From Manduca sexta (taxonomy: Eukaryota > Arthropoda > Insecta > Lepidoptera > Sphingidae), in contig NC_051121.1 in NCBI RefSeq assembly GCF_014839805.1, positions 1,595,116 through 1,659,115 on the forward strand: DNA of 64,000 bases, written 5' to 3'. Under the pieces are notes generated by a model that saw only the letters and a program-made list of their open reading frames with translations, made no database searches and was not told the origin of the DNA. The position numbers were made by a program, and so were the translations under genes. This document shows positions 45,701 through 57,700 of this stretch, piece after piece (the first letter of the stretch is position 1; each line of letters begins with the position of its first letter).

Positions 45701-48700
45701 ACCTTCAATCCTTATGAATCAGATTGAATTTTACTAGCATCGTAGGTTTGTTTTTTATATGTACATGGCAAAGCCGACACAATTATGCCGGCCTGTTGAA
45801 ACCGGATATACACAGCTGATTCCAGAACGCGACACACTTACTCGGCCACTAATGGGGTTTTATCACCTTGTGTACGGTAATCTCTATCAGGGCGGATAGA
45901 AAATATATCCTACCACCAGCCAAACCAGGAGGTCATATACACGAGTCATTACTATTAACTAAATATTTGTTGATCTACAAACACCTCTAAATCAGCAAAC
46001 CCTCCTACAACGCGCAAGCGCATTATGTAAGTAACATAAAACGGTAAACAAAATATGTCAACAAACACCTTCATAAAATGATTAAGCGTGCAACCCAGCA
46101 TCTAGACAGAGCCGCGCCAGACGCTGAACGTCACGCGCCGGACTGAAAATTCCATTACAGCTCCAGTCTCCCACAATAGGTACGTGCGTTCCACTTCAAT
46201 TTCAGCTGGGAAATGCAGTGCAAGTGACGGGCGGTAGCGATTGGTTTTTGCCGGTAGATGGCGGTAATTTATAACTTTTCCGTGAAATATTTTGTGTTTT
46301 CTGATAAAGAATGTTATCAGATTTTCCATGTCATTATCATCATATATCTTGTGTCTATAGTACAGTGGGTGATTTGTCGGACAAGCAAATAGCGAAGCTA
46401 ATTTGATCTGCAATCTAATGATTAAGAAACGCTATATCAAAGTTGCTGCTTTGCGTTATTTACTGCAAAACATTGCATTTCACCGGTCTAATGAATCCTC
46501 AGTGCTATCTACAAAGTGGAAACCCTACTACTTACAATCATGTCAATTTACATTGCATATAAGGTTGGGATAAACTTTAAAACTAAAGGGCACAAATTAC
46601 TAAGACCCATTTTAAATTTGTAGAGAAATAAACTATATGTTATAAACACAAGCTATAAAACCGTTTGACGACCTGCACCACGGGCCCGTAAAAGGGTCGG
46701 CACCCAGCTGGAACACGGTTTATAGCACGCCTCGCCGGTTTATCGCCCCTACAATGTGTAGTGTTAGCGGTCTAGACTTTAAGAATTTAGTATTAAATGC
46801 AGCAAAGCTATCTATAAAAAGTCTTAGTTTATAAAGGGTGAAATAGCAGTGGTAAGAAGCGGAAATAATTTCTCAAGCAACTTGTAAAATCTAATCTTAA
46901 GCTAGGAATTCCGAAAAAATATAAAACGACTTTTTTTTATGAATACGTGACAAAACGAGCAAGCCGCTCGTCTGATGGTAAGTATTATGACTCCCATTAA
47001 CAATAGGAACACCACTTGAACCTTAAATTACAACACGATATTGCACTGCGCTTATCATCCTGAGACATTAGACGTTTAGTCTCACAATGCCCGGTAATTT
47101 AACTGAGTATAATTTCTTTCAAACCAGTATACAATAATGCTTGCACAATGTTACTTGCCAGATATTGACATGACGATTATACCTATCCAGAAGGACTAGG
47201 CAAACGAGAAAGTCATCAAAAGCCACTAGTAAAAGTCATTCACCCGAACAACAAATGGTTAAACATATTCAGTCTTATAAAAAATTCGCTAAGCTATGCA
47301 TATTTAAAACATAAATTTACTCGATCAGCTGTAAGTCAAAACCCGCCGTCTTGTCTCTGAAATAGGTTAACTAAGAACCGGTGACGTTTTTGACAGCTAC
47401 TTAAGCAATTCTTAACCACCTCTAAAACAAGTTTATAAGTAAGTCTGATTATGTTTTGCAAATGAAATCTATCCTTGCTTTAATCAGTGCAATAATTGAA
47501 TAAAGCGGTAGTATGTACTCGTAACGAAGCCTAACTCCGACTGTGCCAAGGTCCTAGACTAGAACTGTTGCTAACAAAACGTAACCTAGTTTCGCCTGTT
47601 CAACTAATAACAATGTAGATGTAACTATTGAATACTTAGGTGACTAGTACAGTATTCTTTTGTTTATTAGAAAAAATACATCAGTATGTATAAAACTTAG
47701 TGTCGCAAAAAATGTCGCTTAAGCCTTTTAATGGTCGATATATATTATGTTGAGTAAAAGTCATTACGCGTGTCACCTTATTATGTAGTATATAAGGTTA
47801 TATTCCCGTGACACACGTAAATGTCATGTAGCTGTCATGTTTGCCGGCAAACATTCCGATGCTTCATGGATTAATGTAATTATGTTTGTGATTGTCTATG
47901 CTCTCGCATTCCTTTGCCGAATAAAGAATTTTCGCAGTAATAATTACCGGCTTCTATTATTTAGTAAATATCCCTGATACACAACAACATAAAAATGCTG
48001 ATTAACTATATAATTATAAATTGATATACCTACAGTTAGGACTGCAGTTTAATTTGGTCGTATTATTCCGGTCTTCTGGTTAAAATCAGATTCAATGTTT
48101 TTTCTTATATTGCACTCGAAAATGGTCCGTAGAATTTTGTATGTAGTTACAGTTTTAAAATTTTAATAACAATCTTTTTCATTTTAGTAATATAATAATA
48201 TATAATCATTTCATATTAATGAAATCGTCATAAAGAATATACAACTTACAAGAAACGCTATTATCTCATCACATTCAATGTTGATACCATTACAAAAATG
48301 ATACGAGTTTGCGAAAAATACACTTTCAATTTAAATAAGTAATGTTTAATTCGAATTCATTTACCAACCGAAGATAGGTGAATGAACGAAAAGTATAATG
48401 AAAGAGGAACATTCCCTTCTTTTACAGCCTTGGGGTAATAAATGAATAAACGCGGCCATTTTCAGACCTTCTAAAATATCCTGTATCTTTCTGATTAAGA
48501 GTATATTTTGATTCAAACAAGCATGCAGGTCCTATGCAGCTTCGTGTTCCATTGTTGCTAGCATGTCTTTTTATATTACTGGGAAATGAACAAGTTATCC
48601 ACCATTGTAAAAACATGGAGGACTTCCTCGGTGGCGTAGTTGTACTGCATGCGCGGTACGGCAGCGCTCCGAGGTCCTGGGTTCGAATCCCGGGTCGGAC

Positions 48701-51700
48701 AAAGTTATTTTTGGGTTTTTCTGCTCTGTATCAGCCCGGAGTTTAGAATTTGTGCCCGATATGGCGATAGGCTCGCCCTCTATCACATCATGGGAAAAAC
48801 ACACTTGGCGAAAAATGGGTGCCCTGATTGCGCTGGATACCCCTTTGAGGATAGATACGTGATATGTATGTGTGTGTGTAAAAACATAAAGACTATACCA
48901 ACATTTTATACGCTAACGGTACCTCGCCGGGATTGAACCCAAACCCCACATACTTAGTAGGTCACTAAGCAAACCATTCTATATCTTCTCCCCTATTCCG
49001 TAAAAATAACGTAATAAAGATAATTTTTATACCAGTCACGTTTGTCACGCAATAGGTAACTTAATTGAACTCTATGACTACGTGTGGGGAAATATCGACT
49101 CTATGACGTCGTGATAGAGGCGCTTCTAGATGCAATTTAGCACGTAGAAAACGGATGCATCGGGGGGATGGAGTCGGGACGTGATCTCAATTTATTTTCA
49201 GGGTGTCTAGGGTGAGAATTGTTATTTAAAAAATAAATGTCACCTCTAAAATTTTCTTAGATGCTAAAGTAAATTCAAATAATTTTACTTTAATTTCATT
49301 GTGCTAGTTATTCGAATACAATCATGTTTTACAAAGAATCTAGTCTATAACGAAGTGTAAGAAAAGTTTGAAAAAAGGCAAATATTGGTAGATCTTAACA
49401 ATGGCCAGAAAAACAAACTCTAATGGCAACATAACAGCATAACCATAATGAAAATCATCAAAAAACTAACAACCATCAAGAAATAAATATTTAACTGCGA
49501 ATGGGTAACTCTTAACCGCAAGAGGTTTAAATATCAATAAAAATATACACCCAAACAAAACAAGATATACCCAGTACAAGTGGCGAAAGGTGAAAATTTC
49601 AAAAAGGGAACTCACAACATATAGATAAAAACTAATATGTATAAATGCAGTCTGCTAATCGTTCTAATGATAATTAGATTCTACATAAAGGAAAGACGGC
49701 GGGAATTGGATTACATGTACTTTTCGCCATTGAAGAAAGAAGAAAGAAGAAAAAAGAATATTTGTAACAAGCAAAATCACATAATAATTACAAAAATAAA
49801 ATACTTAAATCTATTTGCTCGTCACAAAAACGACCCCAGCTCAGCATATGCTGATAAAAACCAACGCTGATAAAAACCATTGTTCAGTATAATCCTTAAT
49901 GTCATTTTTGAAACTGAAAACAGCCACGAAAAACTATTTACATAAAAACTCGGTGTACAAACAAAAATGCAAAGTTTTACGTCATTTCGCGCTGAAACCG
50001 AGCACGGGATAACTTAGTTTGTGAAATACGAGCATCCAGTTGTTTGTTCCGTTGAGTTATACGCGGCGACAATTTGTAAAGTTTGCAGGCTACGAGATGA
50101 AGGGAAATGCTTTTATATTTCCTACATATTACTGCCTCGGTGGCGTAGTTGTACTGCATGCGCAATACGACAGCGCTCTGAGGTCCTGGGTTCAAATCCC
50201 GGGTCGGGAAAAGTGATATGTGGGATTTTCTGCCCGGAGTCTGGAATTTGTGCCCGATATGGCGATAGGCTCGCCCCTTATCACATCATGGGACGGAACA
50301 CACTTGGCGAAAAGTGGGTGCCCTGGTTGCTCCTCTGCATACCCTTTCGGGGATAAATACGTGATGGTGTGTGTAATTCTACATATTATAAAACAAAGTC
50401 CACTTTTCTGTCTGTCTGTATGTTATCGATTTCCTAAAAATCTACTGAACGGATTTTTATGAAGTTTGTTATGGAGATAGTTTAAGACCCTAGGAAGGTT
50501 ATAGGCTACTTTCTATCTAAAACTTTGTTTTTAGATAAAACACAAACACTGTAGATTTTTTCGAATTGAGTAGTGATATATAAGTGTTAAAGGATAAATA
50601 AATATAGCACATTTCATACGATAATCGTGCAGGTTCACAGTTAATGTTTAATGCTGAATTTATAATCATTCTTCATACCTATATTCGCATTATTGCTCTT
50701 ATTTATATCAGTAAAATATTTTGACAAATTCTCATCACTTATCCCACAAACTGCCTCCGCTATCACCCACAACTTGGACCACACAACAGCAGCATTATTA
50801 TCTACGCTGCGAGCGGATGTTGTTGGGCTCGGCACGCGGCCGCCGACGTTGCGCGTGGCCATTAAACCGGCGGCGAGCGAACTCATTTCAGCGGCAATTT
50901 ATAGCTCGTGCTGATGCAGGATTCGTTCATTTACGGTTCCATTGGCAAATCATATTGCACGTCCATACGATCCCGATGAAATGGGATTGCATTTTTTTAC
51001 TGCAATTAGTTTGATCGTGGCTTTAGGCGTAGTTGTTATTTTACACGGTACAAGTACTGCGTTGAGGTCCTGAGTTCGAATCCCGGGCCAAAATAATTGT
51101 AACTGGGGTTTCCATCTTAAAAATTACTCATTCGCAGCTCGGAGTTAGGAAGTTGGCAGTTGATACTCCCGTGCCTCGGAAAGCACGTAAAGCCGTTGTT
51201 CCCGCGCCTGATCTCTCCAGTCATATAGGATTGCCGTCTCATCGAACTACGAGAGTGAAGGAACAGAGAGTGCACCTGTGTATTGCGCACACACTAGTGC
51301 ACTATAACATCTCATGCGTGGCTGATCTCCGTTGAGATTGGCCGCCATTGCCGAAATTCGGTTAGGAGGGATTGTATTTGTATTTTTGACAGTTTTATAC
51401 GATATCCTGAATTGTCGACAATAAGCAGATCTACATTAATAATTAGATTAAGTTTGTTTGTACCAGATAGCCTCTAGCCATCTAAAACTATTTTTTTATA
51501 TATAAAAATTAAACTAATTTTTCGGATTTTATCGCAGTTTTTTATATTTTAGTTTTCTCACGACGTTTCAAAGACTTTGAAGTCTTCATGGTAACCGTAG
51601 TTTAATTTTAATGTCTAACATTCGCGTAAACATAAGAAAGCATTTTTTTTATATATTCCCAACTACGCTACTTCTAAGTAAATAAGGTTACATATTAATT

Positions 51701-54700
51701 AATTTTATTCCGAAAAGCGCCTGGAGTATGGAGAGTCATTAGCAGAGTTTGTCACCGTGCTCATGGCGGAATATGATGCAAGAATTTTGATGAAATATTT
51801 GGAATTTCACTCTACGTGCATCAAACGCAAAATATTAAAGTTACCCGCAAAATATCTCTTCTATCAACGCCCTAACGTGGTTTTCTCTATAAATTGCTAT
51901 TTATAAATTTTGTCTAACACAAATATAGGCAACCAATTGCTTTTTTAGTCATGAAACCTTTGTAAAATTTACTAATATAAAAATACTCATAATGGTTTTA
52001 ATCTTAATACATTACGGTATTTAAAAGATAAAACTTAATAAAAAGCATTCTAATATGCAGCAAATTTGTATCCCATTTCAAGTTTAAGTTACAGCTCTAT
52101 AAATATAAACTTATTACCGATCACGCAATAAATGAATTCATCAAATTATTTACGTACATTCTAAATTCAAACATGTATTTAATGTTATCATTTACGGTGG
52201 AAGATAAAAATATTTAAAATTAAAACTTACATATCTCCGTTGAATCGCGCGCAGGATCGCAAATACGGCGTTTGAGACATTATAATAAGAATGAAGCGGA
52301 AACAACAATACAATAGTACTGGCAATATAGATATTATTCTCATCGTTGTCAGGAAATCATTAATCTTTTTACTTTGGCACCCTTTCCAGACATGGGTATA
52401 AATAAAAAATATGGCGGCAAAAATAATGTACTTTTTAATTTTCTAACGTAAAGTCCAGTTATAATGCACAGATTTCGTGACTGGCTGGAAATTTGAATTA
52501 AAAAAAAACTTTATCTAGCCATTAAGAACCAGCGTTCTAAATTCAAAAATACGAACAATAAAGCACTAAGCGTGTAAAAAAGCGTAAATAAGGAGCGCAT
52601 GGGTCGGACATAGGACGAGCCACACACGGCAGCGCTGCAAGCGATCGATGCAGGCGACTGCGCACTTGGCAGGTCAATGCACCCGTCATCTGGCGCCACA
52701 AGCGCTGTACGAAGCGCGACCTGTGCTTTATTGCTTGTTTGATTTGGGTTATTGATATTGTGTAACGACAGATTAATATTGGGATATGCGACCTCATTCC
52801 TCGTAGTTTTATTGCTTTAAGTCTCATATCGTATTTGGTTTAACAGCGACTATTTTTACTGCCTATAAAGACAGTGACCTGGTGGTAAGTGGTCACTGTA
52901 GTTCACAGACCGACAATGCCACGGGCATGGTCAAGGCGTTGTCGTGCAGTACTTTCCTTTATATTGATGGTCGGTACCTCTCATATGTACAATCTTTTAT
53001 GCTTACATATTAAATACACACAAGCCTTTTAGAGACATTTTATGGGTCGGTGCGTAATGTAGGGCACTCTATATCCCGGAAAAATGCACGAATCCTGTGG
53101 GAATTTTGTATGGAAAAAGATTTTCTAGCGCGCACAGAGGAGAACAAAAGCTATGTGTAATAAACTGTGACCTAAAAATTATACTAAAATAAATCCGTTG
53201 AGGCCGAAAGGACTAGTTATTTTTACATTTTTAATACTCATAGTAAATGTTTTTTCTTACATACTAGCTATAAATCAAAGATGACGAAATATAACCTCCA
53301 TAACTCAAATTGCTTTGTGCGGAGCAAATAACAACAATCATTGTGCGAACGAGAAATAATATATAGCGGATCGATTCCCGCTTTGAAATATGCTACCAAA
53401 CCTCATGAAACCCTGATTTATAATAGGAGACTTATGGTCGAATTTACATAAATCTCAAAAAAAAATATATATTTTAACACAAAATAAATACTGAGGTAAA
53501 TCAATTATTAGGTAACACATAAATAATTTATAAAATATGTCATTTTTTAATTCAAAAGATAACAAATAATATTTATTATACAAACACTATTAGCTCCTCA
53601 CTAACCACCATATTGGACGAAAATAATCTCAACTATCAATATATAACATACCTAATTATTATAATTAATGCAATTGTAACATGCTAAATATCAAAAAAAG
53701 TTTTTATTTTATTTCTCTATTGAAACACGTACAAAACCATTACAGCAGGATTCTTAAATTCAACACATTTTACTACCAATTACAATATTTGAAAATGGAA
53801 TGTGTAATTTCGAAGCATTACGGTGTATCGTGATTACACGTCGCGCTGTTATTAGATACAGAACATTGTCATGACGTTATTAGCCGTCATTGTTGGCTAT
53901 GTATTATTTTCTGTTTGATAATGTATGTTAACATTTGACTATAGGGTTAGAGGCAGCGTTGGGCTACTTGTGAGTCGTCAGGTTTGATTTTGGATACGAA
54001 TATTTTATACAACCTTTAAATAGTAAAAATCCGTTTTTCGGTAGAAGTTAGTGTCCTAGGTTTGTACGTCCTAGAATCGCATCGGTACCAGTTACATCTT
54101 TGGCCAAGTATTAGCTTATGTAGTGCTTTATTTACGTTCTTGATTGATGACCTTACAAGCCAACGAATTAACTTTTTTTTAGTTTGTTAAGAAACCAAAC
54201 AATTATACTCAGTAAAAAGCGAAGGGCAGTTTATATCAGATTTAAATTATAGATATAATGGTAATCGGACAATTAGTTTTTATACAAGAAGGTAGACAAA
54301 CGAACTAGTGGATCGTCTAATACTCGTCAATTATCGTGGTGGGTCGATAAAGATGACAAAATATGAAGAAATCATCTGATGGTTACTCACTCTAATACTT
54401 AATAGATTATAATTGATACCATCTTGAAAATAAGTTCATGAACACTGTACTACAATAAGTACAATCATCGCTGCCCATTCTAGAACCTTCCTAAGAAAGT
54501 AGAGTGAAAAATACAGTACTTAAATTCTTAAAGACTGAAAATCCTCAAGAATCCCTTTACACTCGATATTTGATTCAGACAGCTCCAATGTGCGACGCAA
54601 ATCGATTCTTTGAACAATGCACTTATCGGGATTTCCAATCGGCCGAGTGTAAGATGCAAGTTGAAATCTCTGAAGTACAGCTCGGCGCTTTAGAATTTTA

Positions 54701-57700
54701 GTTTAGAAATAAAATGCTTTGGATTCTGAACTGTTCATTGCATAAAAATTACATATAATCAGGGTTTTTTATGGGGGTACGCGGGGGCACAGTCCCTAAA
54801 GGATATTTCGAAAAAAAACCTATTAAGAAGTACACGAAGGGGGGGGGAGTCTACAAAAATTATGAACTTACAAAAAAGGCCCACATATAATTGTATTCAT
54901 TTTACTGTTGAAATAAAACTTTTTCGTATTTTATTGCGGTTTTTTATATTATGCGGTTTTATATATTTCTCTCGACGTTTCGAAGACTTTGCAGCCTAAG
55001 AATGAGACAGTGTAATACAGGGCTCCAGTGGCGACCTATATCAACGCCCCGACGAGCAGACCAGTGCGAGGCCTTTGTACCCGATTGTTGAAGTTAAGTA
55101 ATGTATTTTCTTTGTGGCCCTTGCAAGCACGAGGCCTTAGGCAGTTGCCCCTTTCGCCACCCCTAAAACCTCCACGGCTAGACTGGTATTGAATCCCTCG
55201 TAGCCGAATTCCACGGCGGCCAGATCAACTAGGTTCACAGGAGATAATATAGTGCACAAGTGTGTGCGCAATACACAGGTATACTTTCTTTACTCTTATA
55301 GCCCGGTGAGACGACAATCCGACATGAACAGAGAGAGATCAGGCGCAGGGCCAACGACTTTCCGTTCATTCCGACGTACAGCGCTATCACACCTCCAAAT
55401 TCTCAACTCCGACTTATGGTTGGCTAATTTTAAGATTGGGAAACCCAGTCACAATTAATTTTAGCCCGACCCAGAATTTGAACCCTTAGCGCAGTAATCA
55501 CAGTCCTACCGCGTACGCGTCCGCCACCGAGGCTGTCAAAATTGGTATTATTAAGGCAAGAAGTATATTTCCACCTACCTCCTGTTGTCAAGGTAGCTGT
55601 CGTAGTCGTCTGGCGTGTTCTTCTCGTCATGCATGTCGTATAGATCTGTGTATATCGCTGACTCGAGGCGGGACGGGTCCAAGTGGTAGTTGGGGTTCTC
55701 GTATGAGAGTAGACCATTCTCTGTGGGCAAAGGAATTTGCATGTTAGTTTTGCAGGAATAATATTTGGTACTAAATTTATTAGTACATAGTTCATATAAA
55801 TAGTAGCACCACAATTTAAAAAATCACAAATATGGTACTACATCGCTCTTAGTATCTCGTCATATCTCCAGAAAGCCTTTGTGTTTGTTCGAAATGACAG
55901 TTTCAGGATGGACATGTTAGTTTCATGTACAAATCACGTCATACAAAATTTAAAATTAATTATGCCCTACTAAGTAATTTAGTACAAAGTAAACTACAGT
56001 CCTGACAAATTCTTGTTTGTTGGTAGAAATAGACACAACTTGTACCTACCGTTTTAAACAAATTGACATACGATAGACCTATCGTTTAGTAAAATAGAAT
56101 AACATTAAGACATAATTCTTGTTCTAGAAAAGTGAGTACAACAACTGTATTTATAAAAATACAAACGATTGAGGGTCACAAAGGAACGTCACGCCTGATA
56201 TCCCAAAGGGGGAACATCAACCAAGGGGCCAGAATGCACCCATTCAACCAACCTTATCTTTATATACCAAAGCTAACCTAACCTAAAGCAACGCAGTCCA
56301 TTCTGCTTAATAATATTGTTTTAAACGGTTACTGGACTATTGTTGTTTGCTGGAGCGTAGATTTAGAGCCTGTTTCAAAAGTTTCAAATAAATTTTATTA
56401 CCAATTATCGTGTTAAACAACTACGTAGATATTAATAATTTCATTACCATTCATTCGGGAGCATAGATAGTGAGTTTTGTATTTGGTCGGCTTATACATC
56501 TGATTCACTCTGAAGTTGTGGAAACCCTTCTTCAAGCTATTTCTTAACACTTCATTAATTAACGTTATTACGTATGTATCAACATAAGAATCCCCGAAAC
56601 ATTTCTCAATCAAACTATTATGTAAATTACGTTAAGATCGAAAATTGTTTAACTATTTTTTGTCTATCCAGAGTTCTGACACATACTAATCAAAACAGAA
56701 CCTCCTTCAAAGTCGATTAAAATACACGCACATTAGTTTTGTGAAAATATAAGACAACGCGTGGCACTTGGCCGGCATCGTGTAACTAAAGCTGAAACCT
56801 TAAAACAACGCTGACATTTCAGCAAGGTCTGCCAATCTGAAACATTATTATACTTCATATAACAAGATTACTTTCATTAGCGAGGTTTTTGGTATAAAAG
56901 TTAAAAAGTATTTTGAAATAGTAAAAAAAATAGAGACATATCATGCCTGTATCCCTGAAGGGGTGAGCAGATATGGCAATAGGGCACCCTACCCTATGGT
57001 GTGATAGATGGGAAGCCCATCGCCATATCAGAAACGTATTTCTGATTTCTAATACTGACCGGAAAAACCCATCATCAAGTTACCCGACCAGGGATTCGAT
57101 ACCAGGACTCAGAGCGAATAGTGATAAATAAGATTTTACTTCACTTTACTATCATATAATATTAAATTTTATAGGCACGTTTTATATACACAGTAAAAAT
57201 AAAGACTTAATACTATAAGCAATATCTCAGAGAATAGATGTAGAGATGAACATAGGGTAAACAAAAACATATTTTACTCTAAATGATGCTTGGGCCGTAC
57301 TTTCATAGAAGATCAACTTCAACCATAAAATAAATATCAAAGCCAAAAGGAAGGATTCATCATTTCAGTTCAAGAACCTGTATTAGCTTATAAGCAGACA
57401 GTCACCACTAAATATGGACAACGAATTATTGGTGTACAAAGCAATAATAAAGCCCAACTGTGGAGATTTTTCAGTAACTCCAATTGGGAAATACTTCTAA
57501 GGTTTTAGACTAACACCCTGAGAACAATATGTAACAACATAGGTCATCAGAAACTGGGAAATGTACAAATGTTTTTAAATACCAACTGTCAAAGAAGTTA
57601 AATTCTATAGCAAGAAGTATAAGGATAGACTTGGAAATTACACTAACACAGTGGCCAGATAGTATCTTCAGGCAGAGACGCTGGCCGATACTTTGGACAC

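Larger units (their letters stand above)
44130..55578 (-). other. APBB (Fe65): Fe65 largest intron (11.4 kb)
   Basis: Rich in mobile elements: family F at 44585-44750, family D at 45202-45392 and 47270-47447, family B at 45768-45925, reverse family A at 46925-47130, SINEs at 48627, 50135, 51016 and (reverse) 55185. A GC-rich unexplained block lies at 50745-50960 and a CpG-rich patch at 52590-52730. 53.1-54.9 kb is AT-rich with nothing recognisable. Confidence 0.55.

Noticed and set aside
48627..48705. Possible functional tRNA gene
   Set aside because: A and B boxes are clear, but there is no paired acceptor stem closing after the B-box arm, and the unit continues into a SINE body shared with 50135.
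48534..48936. ORFs such as MYCMRGTAALRGPGFESRVG
   Set aside because: They read through the tRNA-derived SINE; similar peptides appear at 50021-50462 in its sister copy.
52511..52827. Overlapping minus-strand ORFs of 62 and 94 codons in a CpG-rich patch
   Set aside because: Two frames open at once with no motif, and neither has a splice phase that improves the Fe65 model. Treated as compositional.
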